NCBI GenBank assembly: GCA_037445875.1
Contig: JBBIJR010000006.1
Span: forward strand, 1 to 64,000
Direction: 5' to 3'
Source of the DNA: JBBIJR01 sp037445875
GTDB taxonomy: Bacteria > CLD3 > SB21
Length of the DNA: 64,000 bases
Every line of letters starts with the position of its first letter. Position 1 is the stretch's first letter. Both the position numbers and the translations under genes were made by a program. Below are positions 27,046-35,701 of this stretch, piece by piece. The notes below the pieces were generated by a model. The model did no database searches. It had not been told where the DNA came from and worked only from the letters and a program-made list of their open reading frames with translations.

Positions 27046-28630
27046 GCTCATTCGTTTATTCTGGCGGCTTGGCGTCGTATGGGGACTTCTCGGAGCGTTC
27101 GGCGCCACGCACGGCGCGACGACGTCGGGCACGCTGAGAGTGGACGAGACGTGGGAGGGAGTGGTCCAGGTCACCGGCGACGTGGTCGTACCGGAAGGAC
27201 GCACGCTGGTGATCAAACCGAACGCCGTTATCAAGTTTGCGGCGGGCCGCGACGATCAATCGTCCGGTTACGACGCGGAAAAATGCGAATTGATCATCGA
27301 AGGAACGCTGAAGGCCGAGGGGAAAGAGAAATACGAAATACGCTTCACGTCCAGCAGTTTCACGCTGCCAGGAGAGTCGGGCGGCGGTCCGTCCCAACCG
27401 CAATCGGGCGACTGGTATGGGATTGTCTTCCGAAAGGGATTGAGCGATCGCAGCATCATCTCCAACAGCATTATCGAGTACGGATACGACGGTGTGACCT
27501 GCATCAACGCGTCCCCGCGTCTCTTCCGAAACCGTATCGAGGCGAACTACTGGAATGGGATTCTGTGTGACATCCTCTCCTCGCCTAAAATCAACAACAA
27601 CCAGATCCTGAACAACGGCTATGCAGGCGTTAACTGCAAGATCCAGTCGAGTCCCAGTATCAGCAGCAACGAGATCAGCGGCAACCGGTACGGCGTGCTG
27701 GTCCAGGATGTTTCCGCTCCGGTCATAGGAGACCTGCGGCTCGGGGAGAACATCGGCAAGAATGCCATCTACGGAAACCTCGAGTACAACCTGTACAATC
27801 ACACCAAGCAGGTCGTTTACGCACAGCGCAACGACTGGGGAGATAACGCAAATGCCGACCGATGGATTCGCGATGACGATGAAAACCGGAAGTACGGGCT
27901 GGTTGTATATACACCGGTTTTCAACAGCGGCAAGGTGTCGTACCTTGAATTTCAGTCGTTGGCGGCCACGGTTCCCTCGGTCACCGAAGGAGACCGGCAG
28001 AAAAAACAGCAAGAAGAACTGGCGGTGCTGAAAAAGCAGGTTGAGGAACAGAAAGCCCTGACGACGAGCGTGACCGGCACGACGACAGCCGTCACGGGCA
28101 AGCCCAAGGAGTCCCTCGCCGAGTTGAAGAAGAAGGAAGAACAACAGAAAGAGGCGGAACGTCTCCGATTGCTGGAAGAGCAGCTCAAGCAGCAGGAACA
28201 AATCCGACTGGAACAGGAGCGGCAGCTGGCGCTGAAGAAACAGCAGGAAGAAGAAGAGAAGAAGATCATGGCGGCGTCTCTGGCGGCTTCTAAGAAGGAA
28301 ACCAAGACGGTGGCCGCCGCGACCTTCGTCGCGACCAAAATGGTCAATGAGCTGGACAATCAGCCCAAACCAGTCAAGAAAGTCAGTCCGGTTCTGCCCG
28401 ACCTCGCCAAACAGGCCAAGATCAGCGGAACTGTTTCACTGCGGGTTCTGGTGGGAACCGACGGCAAGCCGGAAGAAATCTACATTGCCAAGCGCATAGG
28501 CAACAAAGACTTTGACCAGATGATCAACGATGAAGCAATCGCCACCATCAAACAATGGGCATTTGAACCGGGGATCTCCGGGGGCCAAACCGTGAAGTAC
28601 TGGACAATCGTTAACCTGTTATTCAAGTAG
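27023..28630 (+). CDS. Exported beta-helix protein with coiled coil and TonB C-terminal domain
   Basis: The 535-residue protein has a Sec signal (hydrophobic core about residues 12-28), a right-handed parallel beta-helix (about 35-300; repeating short strands such as IISNSIIEYGYDGVTCINAS and NNQILNNGYAGVNC), a Gln/Glu/Lys-rich coiled coil (about 325-430) and a TonB_C-type domain (about 455-535: QAKISGTVSLRVLVGTDGKP, then IKQWAFEPGISGGQTVKYW). Ordinary TonB has an inner-membrane anchor and a proline-rich spacer instead. AAGGAG lies 9 bases before ATG, inside the HPt gene. The role may be linking an envelope scaffold to outer-membrane receptors; this is inference. Confidence 0.82.
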   Translation: MCPTSNRKLIRLFWRLGVVWGLLGAFGATHGATTSGTLRVDETWEGVVQVTGDVVVPEGRTLVIKPNAVIKFAAGRDDQSSGYDAEKCELIIEGTLKAEGKEKYEIRFTSSSFTLPGESGGGPSQPQSGDWYGIVFRKGLSDRSIISNSIIEYGYDGVTCINASPRLFRNRIEANYWNGILCDILSSPKINNNQILNNGYAGVNCKIQSSPSISSNEISGNRYGVLVQDVSAPVIGDLRLGENIGKNAIYGNLEYNLYNHTKQVVYAQRNDWGDNANADRWIRDDDENRKYGLVVYTPVFNSGKVSYLEFQSLAATVPSVTEGDRQKKQQEELAVLKKQVEEQKALTTSVTGTTTAVTGKPKESLAELKKKEEQQKEAERLRLLEEQLKQQEQIRLEQERQLALKKQQEEEEKKIMAASLAASKKETKTVAAATFVATKMVNELDNQPKPVKKVSPVLPDLAKQAKISGTVSLRVLVGTDGKPEEIYIAKRIGNKDFDQMINDEAIATIKQWAFEPGISGGQTVKYWTIVNLLFK

Positions 28631-28656
28631 TCCGCAATAGGAAATCTGCATCAGAC

Positions 28657-28679
28657 AAAACCCGCGTCGAGCGGGTTTT
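28657..28679. terminator. Bidirectional rho-independent terminator
   Basis: AAAACCCGC (28657-28665), loop GTCGA and GCGGGTTTT (28671-28679) form a perfect 9-base stem with T-run on both strands. It lies between the convergent beta-helix/TonB gene (+) and the cytochrome lipoprotein gene (-), so it can end both operons. Confidence 0.9.
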
Positions 28680-28689
28680 CTTATGTCCT

Positions 28690-29106
28690 TCACCGAGGCA
28701 GAGCACCGTTGAGGACCCATGTCCGGATCGTGTCGATCTCGGCCGGGCCCAGGTACGGACCGCCGAGAGGCATTCGCTCGGTGCCCGGAACGATATTGAC
28801 TCCCTCTATCTTCCTTACCAGATAACTGTTGTCGGGGTCGAACGGATTGATCCGAAGAAGAGAAGGATTCTCCTGGCTGGGTACGCTCACGATGTTGTCG
28901 TACGCCGAGCCCTCGGATAGATCCTGGTTCTGCTGTGGGCTCGATCCGGCGTGACAGCCGACGAACGCACAGTTTGCGTCAAAAATCGTCTGGACGTTGA
29001 CCGGAACCAACCGCGTTCCCGATCCCTTTTCATCGAGATCTCCGCACGCGGCCAAAGACAGAAACACGGAGAAGGCAGCCAGGCAACATGATGTGGCTGA
29101 ACGCAT
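28690..29106 (-). CDS. Cytochrome c-like lipoprotein with CX4CH motif
   Basis: This 138-residue product has a lipoprotein signal (lipobox LAAC near residue 20) and a single domain containing NCAFVGCHAG, a CX4CH variant of the haem c motif, and distal MPLGGP that may supply an axial Met. The stretch SAYDNIVSVPSQENPSLLRI recurs, altered, in the N-terminal domain of the next protein (MSYKNIVNVYSKEDPSLKRI), so both carry the same domain. GGAGG lies four bases before ATG. It is the last gene before the terminator. Whether CX4CH is haemylated here is not shown. Confidence 0.78.
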   Translation of the reverse strand: MRSATSCCLAAFSVFLSLAACGDLDEKGSGTRLVPVNVQTIFDANCAFVGCHAGSSPQQNQDLSEGSAYDNIVSVPSQENPSLLRINPFDPDNSYLVRKIEGVNIVPGTERMPLGGPYLGPAEIDTIRTWVLNGALPR

Positions 29107-29125
29107 GATTCCTCCTATCTAAGCA

Positions 29126-30376
29126 TTACCATTTGAATTGACGGAAGATGTTGAAACCAAAATGGAAGTTGGGACCCCGGTCGAACGGCCGGTTCTTCCC
29201 GATGGATGAGCTTCCCGCCACGTACTGGTTTGTGTGGAGCAGTTGGGTGTTGGACAGGACAACCTCGAACACGTGGAGGCGGATTTTGTAGGCCAATCCG
29301 ACGGACCATGTATTAAATCGACGGTCGCCGGAAAACTTGTTGCCGCGGTAGCCGTCCAGGCGAGGAATGTACTCGACCAATAGACCGACGTTCTGGGCGG
29401 GGGTATACTGCACGCCGAGTCCGATCGCAAACGTATAGCGGGTGTCACGAAAGAACGTTGTATCGCGAATGATCGTTGTGTTGTGGTTGGATCGGAAAGC
29501 GAAAGACGGTACCACGAGGATCGACACTTGATCGTGCAGTCGGGAAGCCGCCAGCAGTTGAACGTTGGGGGAAAAGCGGTTTGCCCCGTTGTCCGCACGG
29601 CTGATCCAATCGAAGCCCGCATAAAAACCGAGGGACAAAGGCAAGCCGGGCTGCTGGAGGAAGGGAACATATTTTACGGCCACCTCCACGTCCTTGCTCG
29701 CGCCGGTCCGCCGCACGAGGAGGTCTGCACGGTCGGCCAACGCCAACGACAGGTTGATGCTCGTGAACGCCCCGTTGTCCAGCCCAAAGAAGCTGTTCAA
29801 CGTGTTGTTCCCGCTGCCGTTCATCAGCGCAAAGCGATGCAGGATGCGGAATTCAGCCGTGCGCGAGCCCAGCACGCGGGTCGTGGGCAGATTGATCAGC
29901 TGGGTCCCGAGGAACGTTTCCATCCGGGCTTCGCCTGTCGATTCGGTGGATGAACCGGAGCTTTCCGTTGAGACCTGACCCCAGAGCTCGCCCGGGAAGG
30001 AGTTGATCCACTCCCGGATGGCCTGGATTTCCGACTCGGGCAGCCTGTCGCCGTCAAGCGGCATGCCTTCCTCTTGGTACGGATGGCTCTCATGCTGACG
30101 CAGCACTTTCCGGAACAAGTAACTTCCGTAAGGATTGTTCGGATCGATGCGTTTCAGCGAAGGATCTTCTTTGCTGTATACGTTGACGATATTTTTGTAG
30201 CTCATTCCGCGTTCGAGCGACATCCCGACAGGGGCCTCATCGGTCGAGTGGCAGGTGACACACTTCGAATCGAAGATGGCCTGGACACGCGCGAAACGCT
30301 GACCGTGGTCCTGAGCCGCGGCGGCAGCGGCTATGAGGGCCAGGAAACCGATCACGCCGGTTATACGGACATGCAT
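29126..30376 (-). CDS. DUF5777 outer-membrane barrel with N-terminal cytochrome c domain
   Basis: The 416-residue protein has a signal peptide (residues 1-21), a monohaem cytochrome domain (about 25-130; CVTCH at 39-43, candidate axial Met in EEGMPLDG), a Ser/Thr linker, and a DUF5777-type beta-barrel (about 145-416) with amphipathic strands such as FAIGLGVQYTPAQNVGLLVE and a C-terminal strand ending in FRQFKW. A haem domain joined to a barrel could pass electrons through or at the outer membrane. The gene starts after AAAGGA and is followed by the related lipoprotein 19 bases on. Confidence 0.85.
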   Translation of the reverse strand: MHVRITGVIGFLALIAAAAAAQDHGQRFARVQAIFDSKCVTCHSTDEAPVGMSLERGMSYKNIVNVYSKEDPSLKRIDPNNPYGSYLFRKVLRQHESHPYQEEGMPLDGDRLPESEIQAIREWINSFPGELWGQVSTESSGSSTESTGEARMETFLGTQLINLPTTRVLGSRTAEFRILHRFALMNGSGNNTLNSFFGLDNGAFTSINLSLALADRADLLVRRTGASKDVEVAVKYVPFLQQPGLPLSLGFYAGFDWISRADNGANRFSPNVQLLAASRLHDQVSILVVPSFAFRSNHNTTIIRDTTFFRDTRYTFAIGLGVQYTPAQNVGLLVEYIPRLDGYRGNKFSGDRRFNTWSVGLAYKIRLHVFEVVLSNTQLLHTNQYVAGSSSIGKNRPFDRGPNFHFGFNIFRQFKW

Positions 30377-30397
30377 GCCGTTGGTCCTTTCCGTTGG

Positions 30398-31561
30398 TTA
30401 GAAACGAAGTAGCGCTCCGATATCGCCCATGATCTTCATCCGGGAGTTTTCGGCGGTGTTCTCCACGCGACATCCCTGCATGTACGCGTAGGTGATGGCC
30501 TCTTCCACCACGTCGTCCAGCAGGTGGACGGGTCCGGAACAGATCGGGCACGAGTCGGCATCGCCCTTCTCGTCCGGGATTCCGATGAAGAAGCACTTGT
30601 GGCAGACAAAGCCGGGGGCCTGGAAGCCCTTGGTCACCATGAGGGTCTGGACGCCGCCCCGCCGCAGGGACTGGAGCGTGGGCTGCAGACCCACAACACC
30701 CTTGCCTCCGCTCCCCTGCGATTCGCCCCGAAGGCGGTCGATCAATTCAAGTTCGTATTTGTGTTCGGCCTTTCGTGCAACCTCCTCCGATTTTTTCAGT
30801 ACCCCGCTCAAGGGGGCATCAGGCTCGACGACCATGTGCCCGATGATCTTCTTGCGTGCGGCGGCGGACAGTGTGGACTCGAATTGCGTAATCATGTTCT
30901 GACGGCCCCCGACGACCAACCACATCATGTCCTTGCTGTCCATCAGTTTTTCCGTTTCGGCCGCAATGCGTTTGAAGTGTTTGGCGACCATTTCGTCGTG
31001 GGCGCGGTCGATGTTGCGTTCCTGAATGCCCTCCAGGCCGCCGTACTTCACTTTGGCCTGCACGTCATCCACCCAGGTGAGGTGTTCACGTGCAAATCCG
31101 AGCGTAACGTCAAACAACTTGGCCTTTGTGCTGTCCACGAGGACGACCGCGTAGCTCCGGTTCTCGCACAGCAGGTCGCTGAGCGGCCGCACATAAGGAT
31201 CGTAGTCCACATTGAGGTAGTCCGGGACGGCGACGGGCAATTCAAACACTTCCCAGTAGTGCAGAATCGTCGAGGAAAAAGCAACCAGACCCTTGGAGGC
31301 TTGCTTATGTACGAATTCGTGCAAGACGAAGTTCTCCAGTCTGGAGAAATCATGCTCGATGGACTGGACCTGGTTGCGATCGAGACGACGCTCGCTCTTG
31401 ACCGCATCGAGACGCTGCCGCCTTTCTTTGAGAACGGCCTTGAAAGCGATTTTGTAGTCATGATGGTGCGCGGTACGGTCAATGTTCAGATAGAGGCTGG
31501 TGATAAAGTTGTCTTTGCTGCCCATTTTCGACAGCCGCTCGATCGTCTTTTGTGTTAACAT
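30398..31561 (-). CDS. Bacterial eRF1-like protein (baeRF type) with zinc ribbon
   Basis: The 387-residue cytoplasmic protein matches the bacterial archaeo-eukaryotic release factor-like group: an N-terminal domain with NFITSLYLNIDR, a central domain with YAVVLVDSTKAKLFDV, a domain-3-like start at WLVVGGRQNMITQFESTL, and a C-terminal zinc ribbon, CHKC then CPIC. Start ATG 31561 is fixed by AAGGAGG five bases upstream. A ribosome-rescue or stress role is usual speculation for the family. There is no canonical GGQ loop that I can see. It sits between the radical SAM gene and the DUF5777 gene, 21 bases from the latter. Confidence 0.8.
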   Translation of the reverse strand: MLTQKTIERLSKMGSKDNFITSLYLNIDRTAHHHDYKIAFKAVLKERRQRLDAVKSERRLDRNQVQSIEHDFSRLENFVLHEFVHKQASKGLVAFSSTILHYWEVFELPVAVPDYLNVDYDPYVRPLSDLLCENRSYAVVLVDSTKAKLFDVTLGFAREHLTWVDDVQAKVKYGGLEGIQERNIDRAHDEMVAKHFKRIAAETEKLMDSKDMMWLVVGGRQNMITQFESTLSAAARKKIIGHMVVEPDAPLSGVLKKSEEVARKAEHKYELELIDRLRGESQGSGGKGVVGLQPTLQSLRRGGVQTLMVTKGFQAPGFVCHKCFFIGIPDEKGDADSCPICSGPVHLLDDVVEEAITYAYMQGCRVENTAENSRMKIMGDIGALLRF

Positions 31562-31680
31562 GAGCGCCTCCTTGGTGAGAATGAACGCCGGGGAGTCGGA
31601 CAGGAACACGGGCGCGGACGCCGTGCGACCCGAAGGTTCGTCCGGACGCCTTCTCCAACGCCGTTGTCTGCGATATGAAC

Positions 31681-32682
31681 TTAGAACTCAAGAAGGGCCT
31701 TTGAGCCCTGATAGGATTCTCTTCTTTCCAGTTCCTGGTGGACCCGTTGGGCCATGATAGGGCCGTCGACATCCCATCGGGGGGCGACCAACAGGGCGTC
31801 GGGCGCGTCTCCGTACAGGCGCTGCACGGCAACGCGCGGAGACAGCCGCTCCAGGAAATCCGCCAGCAATTGCACATACTCCTCGAGGTCCAGGAGTCGA
31901 AAAGGTTCGATTCGATAACGGTGAGCCAGGGCAGTACCCTTTACGATATGCAGATTGTGCAGCTTCAGAAACCGCACGGGCAGGGAGGACAGCGCCGGAG
32001 CCGCTTCCAGCATCCGGTCACGGGTCTCCACGGGAAATCCGAGGATCAAGTGGGCTCCGACGTCGATCCCGCGGGCTGCCGTGCGCTGCACGGCATCGAC
32101 AAAACAAGCGAAGTCGTGACCACGATTGGCCCACTGCAGCGTTTCGTCGTGAATCGACTCGCAGCCGTACTCCACGCTGACATAGCATCGCCGGCCGAGC
32201 TCTTCGAGCAAATCGAGTTTGGATTCCTCGACGCAATCCGGACGCGTCCCGATTGCCAAACCGATAATGCCCGGTTGGTCCAGGGCTTCGAGGTACAGCC
32301 TGCGAAGGACGTCCACCGGCGCGTACGTATTACTGTACGCCTGGAAATAGGCAAGAAATCGGTCGGTATGGAATCGCCGCTTCAAGGCTGGCAGCGCTTC
32401 GGCGATCTGGCGGCCTATACGTTGTGACGGGGCGAGGCTCTTGTGGGTGCGGTAGTTATGGGAGGCGGGACTGAAGCCGTCGTTGTTGCAGTAGACGCAT
32501 CCTCCCACGGCCACTGTGCCGTCACGGTTGGGGCAGGTGAAACCGGCGTCCACCGTCACGCGGTGAACGCGGCTGCCGAATCGGGAACGGATCCATTGAT
32601 TATAACTGAAGAAACGCAGGCGATCCGACACCGTCTCGGTGCGCTCCAAGGTTGGCTCCTGTAGGGCAGGGACAAAGGCCAT
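31681..32682 (-). CDS. Radical SAM protein, TIGR01212/YhcC family
   Basis: This 333-residue radical SAM enzyme has the family-specific cluster arrangement: VTVDAGFTCPNRDG, then GGCVYCNN supplying the remaining cysteines, and later YVSVEYGCESIHDETLQWAN and HLILGFPVETRDRM. The reaction is unknown for the family. ATG 32682 has no strong ribosome binding site; GTG 32631 after TTGGAGCG is an alternative and would begin near VSDRLRFFSYNQW. A 119-base gap separates it from the baeRF gene downstream. Confidence 0.88.
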   Translation of the reverse strand: MAFVPALQEPTLERTETVSDRLRFFSYNQWIRSRFGSRVHRVTVDAGFTCPNRDGTVAVGGCVYCNNDGFSPASHNYRTHKSLAPSQRIGRQIAEALPALKRRFHTDRFLAYFQAYSNTYAPVDVLRRLYLEALDQPGIIGLAIGTRPDCVEESKLDLLEELGRRCYVSVEYGCESIHDETLQWANRGHDFACFVDAVQRTAARGIDVGAHLILGFPVETRDRMLEAAPALSSLPVRFLKLHNLHIVKGTALAHRYRIEPFRLLDLEEYVQLLADFLERLSPRVAVQRLYGDAPDALLVAPRWDVDGPIMAQRVHQELERRESYQGSKALLEF

Positions 32683-32752
32683 TCAACAACGGTATGGTGT
32701 GGTGCACTTCCAATATAGGCACCTCGCATCCGAAAATCAAGAATTCCCGCCG

Positions 32753-34399
32753 TCAAAAACGATAGCTCATCTCCATGAAGACCCGATCCGATTTCTCGTC
32801 GCTTCCGGACGAATACTCGTACAGGAGAGAAGCGTAGACACGGCGTCCGACCTCCAGGCTCCCGTCGAATGAAATCGACCATCGATCATACATCGTGGAT
32901 CGACCCGCAAGTTGATATCGATAGGTCCTGAAGCCCGCTGAGGAAAAGAGTCTTCCAAACTGCCGCGAGAGACCGACGGCGTGACTGCTGGCGTCGGTGT
33001 AGGGCGTCGTCGTGGTTGAAAACCGGTAGGATACGTTGCACTGGGTACGAAAGACGTTGTTGTAGTGGAGCCCGGCCGAATGCAGAAAGGTCTTCTTCGG
33101 ATCGCCCTTGCGCGTCCGGACGCTCGAGCCGACGGTCAGCGTCAACTGCCGGGTGGCGCGCCAGTTCACCTCTCCTCGGAGCCCCTGCCTCAGCGCGTCG
33201 TCGAAAAGCGTATCGGCGATCGATTTGTAGGTCTGGATCAAGAAGACGTTCTTGCGGAGGTCGTAGCTGCCCGTGAGGGTCAATGTTCGGATGGGCCGAT
33301 ACCGGGTCATCACGTAGATATTGGACAATTCGATCGACCGGCTGCTGCGTGCCTGATCGCTGCGATTGATCCCGATTTCTGCATTCTGGTAGAAAGAAAG
33401 AGCGGGGCTCAGAGTCAGATCATTTTGCAGGTACACAAATTCCCGATCGATATTCCCGCTGATATACTGGCCGGCAAAGGCGACCGACGACGCGATCCGT
33501 GACACGCCGGCCGATTGCTGATAGTGAGCATAAAAACCGACCTTGGTGTGAGAAGGCTGGGGAGGCGACTTTCGGTAGTCCGGTTCGGATCCGGCAAACC
33601 CTCCCAGCGTCCAGGCCGGGTGAACCCGATGCCGGTAAATGGCCCCGTCGAAGTAGCCGATCCCATTGATGATGGGGGCGGAAACGCGGCCGACGGAGTA
33701 TCCGTACGGGACGGCTTCGTTGGCGTACTGTAGAGACATTTCATATACCCGAACCGGATAATTCGCAGCGCGTAGGGTCCGGTCGGAATACGTTTTGCGA
33801 ACATGAACGTTGGTGTTCAGGTTGAAGTGGCTCCCCTGGATCCGGCGGGCGCTGAGGTTGATAACGCCGCCCGGTTCGTGATAGTTGTATTGCGAATTTT
33901 CCCGGTCCCGCGACGTATACCACTGCAGGGCGACGCGGCCGTATACCCGATTGACCTGCGAAGGACGCGAGAGGGAGCTGCCGGTATCCAGAACCGCCGA
34001 ACGCTGGATATTGGCCCCTGTGATCACGCCCGTCCAAAGGGAGCTGACATCCTGGGTGGTGGCTCCGATCGAATCGACGGTTTTGAGCGAATCGCGTGTT
34101 TCGGTAACCGGCCTGACATGCTTGTGTGCAAGCAGTTTCGTTCCTACCGCGGCCTTCCACGTCGTGTCCAGAGTAAACGCGACGGAGCTCCGGCGGGATA
34201 TGGCCTGGATGATCAGGACTGCTTTCTTCTTCTCGCTGAAGAGTGTGTCGCCCTGTTCTGCACCCGCATCCCGCCCGATGTCCGTGTAGACGGACGGTCC
34301 GGCCAGATACGTCACCTTGCCCTGAATCCACGACTGCTGCGCAAAGGCTGCTGCCGGTAAGCAGATCAGCCAGCAAAGACGCCGCAGATGCTTTGCCAT
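32753..34399 (-). CDS. Outer-membrane beta-barrel protein of the multihaem cytochrome operon
   Basis: This 548-residue protein has a signal peptide ending AAAFAQQ, an SH3-like periplasmic domain (about 22-95: IQGKVTYLAGPSVYTDIGRD, GDTLFSEKK) and a large barrel (about 130-548) of long amphipathic strands, ending RVFMEMSYRF with the C-terminal Phe expected by BAM. Size and placement after three multihaem cytochromes suggest the porin of a porin-cytochrome conduit, as MtrB is for MtrA; I see no sequence signature proving MtrB homology. AAGGAG sits six bases before ATG, inside the 16-haem gene, and only one base separates the genes, so they are co-translated. Confidence 0.8.
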   Translation of the reverse strand: MAKHLRRLCWLICLPAAAFAQQSWIQGKVTYLAGPSVYTDIGRDAGAEQGDTLFSEKKKAVLIIQAISRRSSVAFTLDTTWKAAVGTKLLAHKHVRPVTETRDSLKTVDSIGATTQDVSSLWTGVITGANIQRSAVLDTGSSLSRPSQVNRVYGRVALQWYTSRDRENSQYNYHEPGGVINLSARRIQGSHFNLNTNVHVRKTYSDRTLRAANYPVRVYEMSLQYANEAVPYGYSVGRVSAPIINGIGYFDGAIYRHRVHPAWTLGGFAGSEPDYRKSPPQPSHTKVGFYAHYQQSAGVSRIASSVAFAGQYISGNIDREFVYLQNDLTLSPALSFYQNAEIGINRSDQARSSRSIELSNIYVMTRYRPIRTLTLTGSYDLRKNVFLIQTYKSIADTLFDDALRQGLRGEVNWRATRQLTLTVGSSVRTRKGDPKKTFLHSAGLHYNNVFRTQCNVSYRFSTTTTPYTDASSHAVGLSRQFGRLFSSAGFRTYRYQLAGRSTMYDRWSISFDGSLEVGRRVYASLLYEYSSGSDEKSDRVFMEMSYRF

Positions 34400-34400
34400 T

Positions 34401-35699
34401 TCAATCTCCTTTTCCGGTCGGGTGGCATTCGAAACAAGCATGGCTCTCGTAGACATAGTCTTCTCTTTCGTCATGCTTGTGGTCCATCCGCGATTGGCTG
34501 TGGTCGTGACAGTGAATGCAGCTGAATTCCTTGAAATCCGACGGTAGATTGTGGCATCCGCTTCCGTCCCCCGATGTCATGCAACCGGTCCACTTTCCTT
34601 TGTGGGAACCGGAGTAGATGGGAAACGATGACTGATGATCAAAAGTGGACGGCACCCAGGAGGAAGTCCCGTGACAATCGGTGCAGGTCGTGGGAAACGC
34701 ATTGACATGGGGAGGATCGACCGCCGCGGTGTAGTCCTTGGAGTGGCAATCGTAGCAATCCGTCGGCGTATTCTGAAAACCGGACTCGTGGCATTTGTTG
34801 CACTGGTTTTCAATACTCTTGTGAGCACCCGTGAGGGCGAAACTCGTTGCGTTGTGGTCGAAGCGCGCAGGTCGCCAGCCGGGGCGTGTCGTATGGCACT
34901 GCTCGCACGTGACCGGAAAGCCGCCACTTGCATGGGGCGGATTGGAACTCTGATCGTAAGCGGCCTGGTGGCACGCAACACAGGTCGATGACGCCAGTGC
35001 GTAATTGTTGCCGATGTGGCAATCTGTGCACGTAACAGATTTATGGGCGCCATCGAGCGTAAACCCGAAAAGTCCGTGGTTGGCAATTGCCGGCGTCCAG
35101 CTTCCTGTCGTATGGCAACTCATGCAATCGGTTCCCAGACCCGCGGATACGTGCGGGGGATTGGACGTTCGCTGGTAGATATTCACATGACACGTCACGC
35201 ATTCGGTGGATACGCCGGCGAATTCTCCTTCCTGCTGACTTGCGTGGCAGCTCCGGCAGTCGGTCGTTGTGTGCTTCCCCGTCAGCGGGAATCGCGTGGC
35301 CGCGTGGCGGGCGATGGGATCACGCGGCTTCCATCCGGCGGAGGTATGACACGTCCCGCATTGCTGCCCCAATTGGCCCCTGTGAACGTCCTTATGGCAC
35401 TGATTGCATTCGGTGCGGGACATCTTGAATCGCAGGTCCGAATGACAAGCGGTGCAATCTCCGGCCTTGTGCTGTCCCTCGAGCGGGAAGGATGTTTCCC
35501 TGTCATGGTCGAACTGCATGGGGGAGCGCACGACATTCCAACTGGCCGTCGTGTGGCAGGATTCACAGGGAAAGGGCAGCAATCCGTGAGGATTGGTCGA
35601 CCGGGCCCGTCCGGCAAGCGTGTCGGTTTGAACCTCTTGAGCATGCAGGGTGCACGCGAGGATCGACAGGACGGCGGCGAGGATGAGGGTTCTCAACAT
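34401..35699 (-). CDS. 16-haem c-type cytochrome
   Basis: The 432-residue exported protein (signal peptide 1-20, ending TLHAQ) carries 15 CXXCH motifs plus one long CX8CH near the C-terminus. After the first haem come four triads of about 70-75 residues, each starting F-x-L-x-G-x-H and holding three CXXCH with three further conserved His (GxH, NPPH or equivalent, FDH or equivalent), enough for bis-His ligation of three haems. The tail holds CX8CH, CIHCH and CFECH. It is a close, shorter paralogue of the next gene upstream. Probable site: periplasm or cell surface. Stop overlaps none; the barrel gene starts one base later. Confidence 0.93.
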   Translation of the reverse strand: MLRTLILAAVLSILACTLHAQEVQTDTLAGRARSTNPHGLLPFPCESCHTTASWNVVRSPMQFDHDRETSFPLEGQHKAGDCTACHSDLRFKMSRTECNQCHKDVHRGQLGQQCGTCHTSAGWKPRDPIARHAATRFPLTGKHTTTDCRSCHASQQEGEFAGVSTECVTCHVNIYQRTSNPPHVSAGLGTDCMSCHTTGSWTPAIANHGLFGFTLDGAHKSVTCTDCHIGNNYALASSTCVACHQAAYDQSSNPPHASGGFPVTCEQCHTTRPGWRPARFDHNATSFALTGAHKSIENQCNKCHESGFQNTPTDCYDCHSKDYTAAVDPPHVNAFPTTCTDCHGTSSWVPSTFDHQSSFPIYSGSHKGKWTGCMTSGDGSGCHNLPSDFKEFSCIHCHDHSQSRMDHKHDEREDYVYESHACFECHPTGKGD

Positions 35700-35701
35700 A
35701 G

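Noticed and set aside
30398..31561. GGRQ in the eRF1-like protein as a possible GGQ peptide-release motif
   Set aside because: It lies at the start of a domain-3-like segment, not in the loop position of eRF1 domain 2, and has an extra Arg.
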